From a virus, in IMG/VR virus record IMGVR_UViG_3300044678_003043, positions 1 through 55,818 of that record: a stretch of DNA of 55,818 bases; one strand, written 5' to 3'. Below are positions 6,471 to 14,092 of the stretch, one piece after another; the first letter of the stretch is position 1; each line of letters starts with the position of its first letter. The notes under the pieces were generated by a model. The model was not told where the DNA came from. It did not search any database and saw only the letters and a list, made by a program, of their open reading frames with translations. The position numbers were made by a program, and so were the translations under genes.

Positions 6471-7425
6471 TTTTAGCCTCCATGTTAAAATTATTTATTA
6501 AAATAAGCTTTCCAAAAGTTTCTCTACTTCTAATTTTTTCATGCATAGCCTTTGCATCTTCAAGGTTCATAACTTCTCCTGTAACAATCTTTATTTTTTT
6601 ATTTTTAATTAGATTAAACAGATAGTCAACTGCTTCATTTAATTTTATTTTGTCTTCAAAAATCTTAGTGCCCCAGAATCCAGAAACAATTTTTGAATCT
6701 TTTAATATATCCCTAATTTCAATATGTGGTAGACCATCTCTAGATGATGCACCGTATGAACATATCTGACCGCCTGTACTTAAAACTGAATAGTAACTCA
6801 TAAAATGCTTACCACCATACGACTCTATAATAAATTTTGGCTTTGATCCCGCCTCAGATATAACCTTTCTTACCTCAGACATATTGTCTAGGCAAACAAA
6901 ATCTGCACCTAAGCTTTTTACAAAGTCTATCTTTTTTTGACTTCCAGTAACAGCTATTACTGTGGCGCCATATAACTTACACATCTGAACTAAAATCATA
7001 CCAACTGCACTTGAAGCCCCATTTATTAAAACTAAATCCCCAGGCTTGACATCACAAAAATATTTTAATATACCATACGCTGTTGTGCCTTGGCATACAA
7101 CTGACAAGGCCTCTTCTTCTGAGACTCCATCTGGAACTTGAAATACCCTATCTAAATTAACAATAGCTTTTTCTGCATAAGAACCGCTTGCTGTATGACC
7201 TACAAAAAGATTACCATCTATTTCAAATGAGGCCTCGATTCCAGGAATAACTGGAGGCAATGACTGAACTAAGTAACTATTTTCAGTTTGATATGTATCA
7301 GCATAATTTACGCCAATCATTCTAGTGTTTACTAATATCTGATTATGTTTTGCAACTGGCTCCTTGAAATCAGATAGCTCCATTACTTCTGGACCTCCAA
7401 ATTTATTAACAACAATGGCTTTCAT
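6460..7425 (-). CDS. Quinone oxidoreductase-like MDR enzyme
   Basis: 321 aa, the normal length of zinc-free medium-chain dehydrogenase/reductases of the NADPH:quinone oxidoreductase type. N-terminal GroES-like domain with FGGPEVMEL, VNYADTYQ and IPGIEASFEI; Rossmann domain with the nucleotide-binding loop INGASSAVGMILVQ (near 134) and VIAVTGSQKK; C-terminal segment AKAMHEKIRSRETFGKLIL. Such enzymes reduce quinones or alpha,beta-unsaturated carbonyls with NADPH. They are rare in phages. Overlaps of 1 nt upstream (TAATG) and 11 nt downstream place it firmly in the same transcription unit. Confidence 0.9.
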   Translation of the reverse strand: MKAIVVNKFGGPEVMELSDFKEPVAKHNQILVNTRMIGVNYADTYQTENSYLVQSLPPVIPGIEASFEIDGNLFVGHTASGSYAEKAIVNLDRVFQVPDGVSEEEALSVVCQGTTAYGILKYFCDVKPGDLVLINGASSAVGMILVQMCKLYGATVIAVTGSQKKIDFVKSLGADFVCLDNMSEVRKVISEAGSKPKFIIESYGGKHFMSYYSVLSTGGQICSYGASSRDGLPHIEIRDILKDSKIVSGFWGTKIFEDKIKLNEAVDYLFNLIKNKKIKIVTGEVMNLEDAKAMHEKIRSRETFGKLILINNFNMEAKNVI

Positions 7426-7823
7426 TATACTCCAACTTCCTCTCTGTATTCAATAAGAATATCATATAATAATTCAGAGTAGTCTTTATTGACAATTAAA
7501 AACTGACTCACATTTGGACTACATAAATCGAGTAACTCATCATAAGATCTTTTATCTATTTCAAAAAACCATCTTATGTGCTGAATAAACAATATAAATA
7601 AATCATGGCCCTGCTCTGTTTTTGCCGATACCCCTAAATTTATTGCATTATCAAATTTATCCTGAAATAAGTATGCTTCTTTAACCATAGACAAATATTC
7701 TTCTTCTGAATAAGATTTCATTTTTTCAGTAGCTTTTATAACCCAGGGATTGTTAGGAAATATTTTAGCTATGTCTTGAAATAAAAACCTTCTATTTTCA
7801 AAATCTTTATACTGATTAACCAT
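7425..7823 (-). CDS. Hypothetical protein
   Basis: 132 aa, mostly helical and acidic, with no motif I recognise. Aromatic-rich helices (LFILFIQHIRWFFEIDKRSY) occupy the middle. It ends in TAATG shared with the oxidoreductase start and begins immediately after the 109-aa gene, so it is translated in the same operon. No signal peptide or clear membrane helix is seen. Confidence 0.75.
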   Translation of the reverse strand: MVNQYKDFENRRFLFQDIAKIFPNNPWVIKATEKMKSYSEEEYLSMVKEAYLFQDKFDNAINLGVSAKTEQGHDLFILFIQHIRWFFEIDKRSYDELLDLCSPNVSQFLIVNKDYSELLYDILIEYREEVGV

Positions 7824-8153
7824 TTACATATCAAGTTCGTCTTGGTCTATAGGAATTATTCCCTTTTGCTTAGCTATCTGATATCCTTCTTCTGTAAAAT
7901 TATATGTAGCCCGAAGATTTTCATCATACTCAACATTCATCAAATCATTATTAACTAGGTCTATAAGCTCTGATTCAACATACTCTTCATGCGCCTGCCA
8001 TAAATCTGGTGCTAAAACTGAAGTTATGTTTTCATTTAATTCAAATATCGCTTCACCATCTTGTGTAAATCCAGCAATTTTAATAGCACCGATGTCTATG
8101 TAGTGTTGTATTTTAAGCATAAGCTCTTCTTCATCATCATATTCGTTAAACAT
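7824..8153 (-). CDS. Hypothetical protein, winged-helix-like
   Basis: 109 aa, very acidic. The pattern GFTQDGEAIFELNE followed by an AHEEYVESELIDL helix and a beta-type VEYDENLRATYNF strand suggests a small winged-helix or two-part alpha/beta protein of a type often seen near phage terminase genes. I cannot assign a function. It lies between the tRNA-Met gene and the 132-aa gene, with no gap to the latter. Confidence 0.75.
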   Translation of the reverse strand: MFNEYDDEEELMLKIQHYIDIGAIKIAGFTQDGEAIFELNENITSVLAPDLWQAHEEYVESELIDLVNNDLMNVEYDENLRATYNFTEEGYQIAKQKGIIPIDQDELDM

Positions 8154-8164
8154 GCTACCTCCTG

Positions 8165-8238
8165 TGCAACAAGTAGGACTTGAACCTACGATTACCGAAT
8201 TATGAGTTCGGGGCTTTAACCAACTAAGCTATTGTTGC
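8165..8238 (-). tRNA. tRNA with CAT anticodon (Met elongator or Ile2)
   Basis: Acceptor GCAACAA pairs perfectly with TTGTTGC, discriminator A. The anticodon arm CCGAA CTCATAA TTCGG gives CAT. The three G-C pairs typical of initiator tRNA are absent, so it is an elongator Met tRNA or a lysidine-modified Ile2 tRNA; sequence alone does not separate these. T-arm GTAGG TTCAAGT CCTAC. No CCA is encoded. Confidence 0.93.
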
Positions 8239-8246
8239 CTAGTTGT

Positions 8247-8276
8247 ATTATAGTATTTAGCTTACAACTTTGTCAA
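8247..8276 (-). promoter_or_regulatory. Promoter of the CAT tRNA gene
   Basis: TTGACA (8276-8271), an 18-nt spacer and TATAAT (8252-8247) are both perfect consensus hexamers. The promoter overlaps the 3' end of the upstream 79-aa gene. The tRNA begins 9 nt after the -10. Confidence 0.8.
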
Positions 8277-8496
8277 TAGAGTCTTCTACTATTTTCTGTA
8301 CATACTCTGAAAAATGCTTCCTTATGCTTCCTGGGGGCCTCTTTCCAATATCAGACCATACCCTTTTGTATTCATGGATGTTGTCAAAGGTCGTAGGGCA
8401 AACTAGTGTTCCGTTATAGTCCTTCAACCTAGTTGGAAGAGGAACATGCTTACTGCAACATTTACATTCTTTAGCTTTTTCTTGATATATACTCAT
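8257..8496 (-). CDS. Small cysteine-rich protein next to TerL
   Basis: 79 aa. A probable metal site is formed by CKCCSKH at 11-17 and a later Cys/His group CPTTFDNIH. The rest is basic and helical. The ATG overlaps the terminase stop (ATGA), so it is translationally coupled to TerL and may be a packaging accessory protein. That role is inference. Confidence 0.8.
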   Translation of the reverse strand: MSIYQEKAKECKCCSKHVPLPTRLKDYNGTLVCPTTFDNIHEYKRVWSDIGKRPPGSIRKHFSEYVQKIVEDSIDKVVS

Positions 8497-10283
8497 ACTA
8501 TTTCCATTCCACTTAGTGCATCAGAAAGATCCCTTGGCATTGCTGAAGGTGCCTTAATTAAATTCGGGCTTTCTTGTGTTAAACTTTCTCTATATTGTTT
8601 TTTTACAGAAGCATAGTCATGAACCTCAATGTCTCCAAAAGCTTCTCTTGTTAAACTAATCGCATTATATATTGAACCACAAACAGCATCAGCTAAGTCT
8701 TTAGATCCTTTTCTTGGGTGGTCAACTTTATCACGCATAATTCTTAACTCTAATAATTCATCTACAAGCAATGGTATATGAGGTCCATTTAATCTTTCTT
8801 CTAAAACTACCATAGCCATGTCATCGTAATGTTTTTTTGCAACAGATAAAGTTTGAGTATTTATTCCATACTGCTTCAGCTGCTGCATCATGTCGTGAGA
8901 GTTCCATCTATCAAATGTGCATATCTTAATATTAAATCCCCTGGATCTAAGAGACAGAATATAATCTCTTACTTCAGCAAAATCCACTGACTTGTCTGAA
9001 GTAGGTGTCCAATACATCACAGCGTCTACCTTAACAATTGGTGCTGGCTGAGAATAAGTGTCAGTAACCTTTACACTAACAAACTTTTCGATGTGAGCCA
9101 TAGATACAGCACAATGGTCATGCTTTTGAGCTAAGTCAACGTGTATATAATAATCTTTGTCTTCTTCTGGCAAGAACCAGTCTTCAAATCTTCCAAACCC
9201 ATCGACTGCTATTGATAGATCTTTAAATGCCATCTCAATTTTTTCACGAGATTTAAAGAAGGCATCAATTGCTTCTGGTGGCATGCAAGCAAATCTTCCT
9301 AGAGCATCTGTTACATCTCTATAAAATGCAATTTTAAAATCCTCTATGCTTCTTGTTGGGTTAACTTCCCAGGTTGGTCTTCGTATAGCATATACTCTTG
9401 GATACTTGTAAGAAATAATTTGGTCCTCGTCCCAAAAAATATCAAACTCGTTGCCTACTGTATTTTCTGGAAGGTCTGGATCTAATTTGAATCTATGCGA
9501 TCTTGATATAACTTCTTTTTCTGAAATAATTTCATCGTATCTTTGCTGGATATAGTCGTTCTTGAAACGTGGAAAAGAAAGCAGAATTACTTTTCCGTAA
9601 TCTGGGAAACGAGAATCTACAGATGCCCTGTACATATCATAGATACCACTTGCAGTTTTTGCTTGATCGTGTCCACTTGTGCTGTCTAGAGCGAATCCAG
9701 AAATTTCATCAAGTACGGCAACTAAAACGTTATATCCTTCAAATGCTTCTCTTTCTGAGTGACCAGAGTAAACGGTAACATTCTTATCAAACTTTATTTC
9801 TGAAGCTTTCTCAAAGTACTTGCCTATAAACCATGGAGAATGAGTTACTCTATTTTTAAAACCCTTAAAGAACACGTTGTTTGCTTGTTGGGCGTTGATA
9901 GCAATATTTATAATATCAATTGAGTCTCCTGGTGGCTTACCATAATAAGATGCTGGGTCTTTAAGACATAATAGTAAATAAACTATATAAGCAACAGATA
10001 TGGTTGAGCAATAATCTTTTCCGCTACCTTTACCTAATTGAGCAACAACTTCATTACATGTTTGCTTATATCTTAATGAGCCTTCTTTTTCTCCAAAAAG
10101 CTTAATAAGGGTTGACTCTTTATAAATCTGAGAAGATTTTTCAATAAGAGTATATTGATTTTCTGATAACTCAGGTAGACCTAAATAGTTTTTGTCTGTT
10201 ACAAACGTTCTTAGATCGACAGGTCTTTCTTCGAACTCTTCTCCGTCAAGTATATCGATGAGGTCGTCAAAATTAAACTCCAC
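8493..10283 (-). CDS. terL: Terminase large subunit
   Basis: 596 aa, usual for TerL. ATPase half: P-loop variant GKGSGKDY near 84 and Walker B VLVAVLDE near 186 with catalytic Glu. Nuclease half: RNase H-like Asp in YYIHVDLAQKHDH near 378, the TFDRWNSHDM strand, and the terminal Asp in SKDLADAV near 528. The enzyme cuts concatemeric DNA and pumps it into proheads. It overlaps terS by 11 nt. It is separated from the capsid genes by the whole tail and replication regions, which is unusual for siphoviruses. Confidence 0.95.
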   Translation of the reverse strand: MEFNFDDLIDILDGEEFEERPVDLRTFVTDKNYLGLPELSENQYTLIEKSSQIYKESTLIKLFGEKEGSLRYKQTCNEVVAQLGKGSGKDYCSTISVAYIVYLLLCLKDPASYYGKPPGDSIDIINIAINAQQANNVFFKGFKNRVTHSPWFIGKYFEKASEIKFDKNVTVYSGHSEREAFEGYNVLVAVLDEISGFALDSTSGHDQAKTASGIYDMYRASVDSRFPDYGKVILLSFPRFKNDYIQQRYDEIISEKEVISRSHRFKLDPDLPENTVGNEFDIFWDEDQIISYKYPRVYAIRRPTWEVNPTRSIEDFKIAFYRDVTDALGRFACMPPEAIDAFFKSREKIEMAFKDLSIAVDGFGRFEDWFLPEEDKDYYIHVDLAQKHDHCAVSMAHIEKFVSVKVTDTYSQPAPIVKVDAVMYWTPTSDKSVDFAEVRDYILSLRSRGFNIKICTFDRWNSHDMMQQLKQYGINTQTLSVAKKHYDDMAMVVLEERLNGPHIPLLVDELLELRIMRDKVDHPRKGSKDLADAVCGSIYNAISLTREAFGDIEVHDYASVKKQYRESLTQESPNLIKAPSAMPRDLSDALSGMEIV

Positions 10284-10809
10284 TTACTTCCTCAATTATC
10301 TCTATCGGCTCAACAATTCCAGTTATTTGAGATAAGCGTTTAGCTACTTCCATCTTACACTTAGGGCATGTTGCAGTAACTTCTTTTAGAATCTTAACTA
10401 AAACTTCTTGCTTTCTTTCCGCCTCTGCTATTTGGCCTGCCATCTCTGCATTATCTAGCAAACCAACTTCTTGCAGCATGCCAATCCTTTTTCCTTCTAT
10501 GTCAGCAATTAGCTTAAGTGCTCCAGACTTAACGCTAAGCTGACCTGCTTGATCTGCATCCTCAACTGTTTTCCATGCTTCTTTTATTAGCATTGCGTAA
10601 TGTTGGTCAGCTCCAGAGATAGCCTCTTTGGCTCGTTCACGGGCTGATGTGTCGTTGTGCACAACACTCTTCCACTCGTCTATCAACTCAATAACTTCTG
10701 CCCTTTTAAGACCAGTCAAGGTAGCAATCTGGGTAGGGCTATTACCCCTAAGTAGCTCTTCAACTACCTTGTTCATTCGATCAAAGTGATCAGCTAATTC
10801 TATTTCCAT
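10273..10809 (-). CDS. terS: Terminase small subunit
   Basis: 178 aa immediately upstream of TerL and overlapping it. Residues 20-50 (SPTQIATLTGLKRAEVIELI) form a helix-turn-helix suited to recognising the packaging site; the central helices would oligomerise. A CPKC pair near the C-terminus is extra. Identification rests on the HTH, size and position. No Shine-Dalgarno sequence precedes the ATG; instead TATAAT ends 8 nt before it, which suggests a leaderless message. Confidence 0.85.
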   Translation of the reverse strand: MEIELADHFDRMNKVVEELLRGNSPTQIATLTGLKRAEVIELIDEWKSVVHNDTSARERAKEAISGADQHYAMLIKEAWKTVEDADQAGQLSVKSGALKLIADIEGKRIGMLQEVGLLDNAEMAGQIAEAERKQEVLVKILKEVTATCPKCKMEVAKRLSQITGIVEPIEIIEEVSGV

Positions 10810-10817
10810 ATAAATTT

Positions 10818-10826
10818 ATTATACCA
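10818..10826 (-). promoter_or_regulatory. Extended -10 promoter of terS, possibly leaderless
   Basis: TGGTATAAT (10826-10818) with no good -35. Only AAATTTAT separates the -10 from the terS ATG, so transcription would begin at or within 2 nt of the start codon. Confidence 0.55.
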
Positions 10827-10830
10827 CATC

Positions 10831-11430
10831 TTAGTTGACTAGGATTGGAACTTTGATTTCCCTGTATATCATAGAAGAGTAAACAACCCTTAAATCAGAA
10901 ATTAATTTATTAACACCGTGGGAGCAATGCTTTTCTGCGCTGTGGATTATCATGTCTCCTGGGCTGGGTGAGTAGACTACTCCTTGATTTTCATAAAATA
11001 GCTCTCCTCCATCCACCTTATTTAAATAAACAACTATTCCGTATACTGGCTCTTTTACAACCTCAAACTCATCGCCATCCTTATAATTCTTTGCAATCTC
11101 TATTTGCTTCTCTACTTTATTATTGTCGTAATGCACTGCCATTCCTTGTCCTGCATGATATTTCTGTAAATATACCGAGTCACTTAGTACAAGATCACCA
11201 CTTGATAATTGAAAATCTTTCATTGCTTCATAAATAAATTGAGCTTCTCCAAAATAATTAGTTACATAATGCTGTGGATTCATTTTTAAATCAAATTGTG
11301 GGTTCCAAATTTCTGGCGAGGAATTTTTTGCAATATTAAAAAGACGATCAGCGCTCTCAGGTGTAATAAAATTTTTATATAAATATATATCTTGACCTAG
11401 ACTGATAGAGCCATTTGTATTAAGCATCAT
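10831..11430 (-). CDS. 2OG-Fe(II) oxygenase, prolyl 4-hydroxylase type (B)
   Basis: 199 aa, close to a minimal catalytic domain. Iron ligands: His and Asp of AVHYDNN, distal His of KHCSHGVNKL; Arg of SDLRVVYS takes the 2-oxoglutarate position. GGELFYENQG and PSPGDMIIHS are family landmarks. It overlaps the Nmad1-like gene upstream by 11 nt. Two adjacent Met codons at the start leave a 1-codon uncertainty. The substrate is unknown. Confidence 0.88.
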   Translation of the reverse strand: MMLNTNGSISLGQDIYLYKNFITPESADRLFNIAKNSSPEIWNPQFDLKMNPQHYVTNYFGEAQFIYEAMKDFQLSSGDLVLSDSVYLQKYHAGQGMAVHYDNNKVEKQIEIAKNYKDGDEFEVVKEPVYGIVVYLNKVDGGELFYENQGVVYSPSPGDMIIHSAEKHCSHGVNKLISDLRVVYSSMIYREIKVPILVN

Positions 11431-11752
11431 CCATCCCTTTTGCTATCTTTAATAAAACTAAATATCCAATTAAATCGTCAATATCATTATCACCTGGATA
11501 CTCAGCACCCTTAATTAATCTATTAAGCTTATCATCAATTCTGACATAAAGCTGTTCTTTTGGTCCCGCCTTTGAGAATATTCTAACTGGCTCTAAAGCA
11601 GAGTTGCCATATGAAATATTCTTTTTAATTAACATGTGAGCAATTTCAAGGCAGGTGCTAAGAATATCTTTACCAGCTTCTGTTCCTACTGTAAGCAAAT
11701 ACAGATCGTCATACCTAAATTCTTTTGAGTCTTCAAAAACTGGAGTTAACAT
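11420..11752 (-). CDS. Nmad1/DUF1599-like protein
   Basis: 110 aa. The sequence YGNSALEPVRIF followed by RIDDKLNRLI and DDLIGYLVLLKIA matches the layout of the nucleotide-modification-associated domain 1 family (DUF1599), a MazG-like all-alpha fold found in phages. The family is linked to nucleotide metabolism by gene neighbourhoods rather than by a proven reaction. Its place between an SGNH protein and a 2OG oxygenase fits a modification theme. Confidence 0.65.
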   Translation of the reverse strand: MLTPVFEDSKEFRYDDLYLLTVGTEAGKDILSTCLEIAHMLIKKNISYGNSALEPVRIFSKAGPKEQLYVRIDDKLNRLIKGAEYPGDNDIDDLIGYLVLLKIAKGMDDA

Positions 11753-11754
11753 AT

Positions 11755-12339
11755 TTAAAATAATCCCTTAACTAATTCTAACGAGTATTCTAAAACTTTT
11801 TTAGAATCTTTTTTGCCCATATGGTTGTAAAAATCTTCTGACTTATAGTTATATTCTACTATATTATTGATAATTTTAATAGGGGGGTGAATACCTTTTT
11901 CTATACAGTAATCATGTAGATAGCTATTAAACTCGGTGTATTGCTCTAGGGCATTATTTGTATACCATGTCTCCATAAAAATAATTTTTGCCTTAGTCGA
12001 CTTAGCAAACTCTATGCAGGTATCTACATACTTTTTTACCACCTCTTGGCAATTATTATACTTTTTTAAATGAAACTGGGTATCCATACCTCCAAAACAA
12101 AATACTATAAAGGAGTTTTCATCTATCATTTCATAAAAAGGATCTATTAATTCTTTCAATAAGTGTGTGTCTAGGTGGTAAGCTGCCCTTGAATGCTGCC
12201 AGCCAAAGTAAACTTCTGCCCCATCCATTACAAATTGATAATTGCCAACATGGTACTCTCTTACATTATAAACATCTTTTGTAGATCCAGAAAAAAAGGC
12301 TGTATGCGAGTCACCAATAAAAAAAATCTTATTTGTCAT
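11755..12339 (-). CDS. SGNH hydrolase-like protein (second)
   Basis: 194 aa. Block I is FFIGDSHT near the start, with Ser as the nucleophile; FIVFCFGGMD resembles block III with Gly; and DFYNHMG near the C-terminus holds the Asp/His pair. This is a compact complete SGNH fold. It is clearly different in sequence from the SGNH-type gene at 5634-6470. It overlaps the 46-aa HTH gene upstream (ATGA). Likely activity is esterase or deacylase, substrate unknown. Confidence 0.72.
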   Translation of the reverse strand: MTNKIFFIGDSHTAFFSGSTKDVYNVREYHVGNYQFVMDGAEVYFGWQHSRAAYHLDTHLLKELIDPFYEMIDENSFIVFCFGGMDTQFHLKKYNNCQEVVKKYVDTCIEFAKSTKAKIIFMETWYTNNALEQYTEFNSYLHDYCIEKGIHPPIKIINNIVEYNYKSEDFYNHMGKKDSKKVLEYSLELVKGLF

Positions 12340-12476
12340 TTAATAATTCCCGCTTCCTTTAAAGATCTATATATAGTCATTGTAGTAACGCTACATTCTT
12401 TTGCAATCTCATCCATACTTTTCTTTTGAACAACATACCTCCTGTATAGCCAATCCTTATTCTTATAGAACTTCAT
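12336..12476 (-). CDS. Small helix-turn-helix protein
   Basis: 46 aa between two genes with ATGA overlaps at both ends, which strongly supports it. The core KSMDEIAKECSVTTMTIYR is a typical HTH in which the second helix starts at SVTTMTIYRSL, like the homeodomain-like domains near phage homing and regulatory genes. A single HTH of this size could be a DNA-binding regulator or the cofactor of a nuclease such as the RuvC-like neighbour. Confidence 0.85.
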   Translation of the reverse strand: MKFYKNKDWLYRRYVVQKKSMDEIAKECSVTTMTIYRSLKEAGIIK

Positions 12477-13039
12477 CTTTTAGTCAGCACCTCATTTGCA
12501 TAATAAGCAATACCGAATGAATCTGCTACATCAAAATCTTCTATCAGCACATTATATTTTTTGTTAAAATAATCAGCTGTCCTTTGCTTACGCATATTTC
12601 TTAATTGATTTTTATACCAGGAGTCTGCATATCCTGGGTTTTTAACCCTTATTGCTTCCTTCTCATCCTTTGTAGGGTTCTTATTTCCAATATGTGACTG
12701 CCATGCGCTTGGAGATATTGTAATTACAGATGCTCCAGTTGACATAAGCTCAGCGATAACAACTCCATATACGTATGATAATTTTATAGCAGCATCAGGT
12801 GATCTAACAAGTATGGCACCTTCAACAGCAATATAATCACTTTTTAATTCATCAAGCATTACAGACATTTTTATTTTAGCATTATATATCTTTTCATATA
12901 TATCATTTCCTACAAGATTAACCTTGCCCCACTTAATAGGTATATTGTTTTCCATTAAGCAAAAAGCTATTGAGCTGGTAGATGCGTCAATTCCTAAAAC
13001 TCTATGAGCTTTTGTCTTTATTAGTTTAGCTAATGTCAT
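12473..13039 (-). CDS. RuvC-like Holliday junction resolvase
   Basis: 188 aa. RNase H-like fold with VLGIDASTSSIAF (first catalytic Asp at about 18), YIAVEGAIL (Glu near 70) and the C-terminal DVADSFGIAYYA (Asp pair near 170). Such enzymes resolve branched recombination intermediates before packaging. It overlaps the zinc-finger gene upstream by 14 nt and the HTH gene downstream by 4 nt. Confidence 0.88.
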   Translation of the reverse strand: MTLAKLIKTKAHRVLGIDASTSSIAFCLMENNIPIKWGKVNLVGNDIYEKIYNAKIKMSVMLDELKSDYIAVEGAILVRSPDAAIKLSYVYGVVIAELMSTGASVITISPSAWQSHIGNKNPTKDEKEAIRVKNPGYADSWYKNQLRNMRKQRTADYFNKKYNVLIEDFDVADSFGIAYYANEVLTKR

Positions 13040-13304
13040 CTAACATTCCTAGTATCTTTAGTCTATTTTCTATAGCTGAATTTTTTTGACACATTGAGCA
13101 TATTGACTGATCATTATATCTACTTAGCTTAGCATTACATTTTTTGCACAATCTGCTTGATCCAGACCTTATAGCCTTTTTTTCATAATACTTCTGCATT
13201 ATTTTCTTATTAGTTGCTACCCTGCAGCACTCATCGGAATGATATTTTTGGTTATGTGTTTTAGGCTCAAAAGGAATTGCACACTCCTGGTTGGCACAAA
13301 TCAT
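13026..13304 (-). CDS. Zinc-finger protein
   Basis: 92 aa with three candidate metal sites: CANQEC at 3-8 followed by YHSDECC (a DUF2116-like treble-clef look), CKKC in the middle, and CSMC. Basic helices separate them. It is probably a nucleic-acid-binding protein and lies between the Cas4-like nuclease and the RuvC-like resolvase, overlapping both by a few bases. Confidence 0.8.
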   Translation of the reverse strand: MICANQECAIPFEPKTHNQKYHSDECCRVATNKKIMQKYYEKKAIRSGSSRLCKKCNAKLSRYNDQSICSMCQKNSAIENRLKILGMLDDIS

Positions 13305-14092
13305 AGCACTGGCACCTTAAATCTTTCTATCTGAACCGTTCCAACGGGTGTCTCTTTTGAATAACACTCTTTTTTAATTGGACAATATGTGCAAGGCATC
13401 TTTGTTTTTGAGGCACCTTCTGGTTTCATGGGCAGGTCCCCGTCTTTAAAATTATCCCACACCTCTCTCATCCACAAAAATGCATCCTCAATTATCTTTT
13501 TGTTTCTTTCATTCATTGATACTGGTATGACTAATATCTCTTGAGTGTTTTTATTTTCATAAAGAAAGAATCCTTCTTTAGCATCTTTAAGCTTCATGTA
13601 TGTCAAAAGTTGTAGCAAGTGGTTTGCAGATGGGCTCATCTCAGCCTGCCTTGCATCCCAAACTTCTTGTTTGGCAGTTTTGATTTCACCAATTACTGTT
13701 TCATTGTCATACTCCATAATAAGGTCAATGAACCCACGTATTGGTGGGTACTCATTTACTATTTCTTCTTCTTCTGCAACCCACTGCGGCATAGTTTTAA
13801 TTAAATTTTGAAGCCTCTCATGAGCTTGTGTGCCCTGAGCCATATTTGCAACTGCAACTGCATCATTGTTATCAATAAAAACAGCTCCAGAAAAAGCCAT
13901 ATACCAATATCTAGGACATGTTCCATGCCCATACCCAAGAGAGCTTGGGCTAAAAGACTTTTTAGTCATTTCACCATCTGCTCGTTTTGTATTTTTATAC
14001 GACTCATCTAGCATTGATGCAAAAAGCTCTGGGTCAAAGAACTTTCCTGTGTGCTTTTTAAACTTTAAATTTTTTACTATGTTTCTACCCAT
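13301..14092 (-). CDS. Cas4/RecB-like PD-(D/E)XK nuclease with Fe-S motif
   Basis: 263 aa. Active site: Asp of RGFIDLIMEYD near 121 and Glu-x-Lys of GEIKTAKQ near 133, plus an upstream His in GTQAHERLQ. Four cysteines, one in CPRYWYM near 57 and three in CTYCPIKKEC near 233, match the 4Fe-4S cluster of Cas4 and AddB-type exonucleases. The family resects DNA ends and helps recombination. No CRISPR repeats are present in the window, so a replication or recombination role is more likely. Confidence 0.88.
   Translation of the reverse strand: MGRNIVKNLKFKKHTGKFFDPELFASMLDESYKNTKRADGEMTKKSFSPSSLGYGHGTCPRYWYMAFSGAVFIDNNDAVAVANMAQGTQAHERLQNLIKTMPQWVAEEEEIVNEYPPIRGFIDLIMEYDNETVIGEIKTAKQEVWDARQAEMSPSANHLLQLLTYMKLKDAKEGFFLYENKNTQEILVIPVSMNERNKKIIEDAFLWMREVWDNFKDGDLPMKPEGASKTKMPCTYCPIKKECYSKETPVGTVQIERFKVPVL

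Noticed and set aside
13301-14092. Cas4-like gene as part of a CRISPR system
   Set aside because: No repeat-spacer array and no other cas genes in the window; the neighbours are recombination genes.
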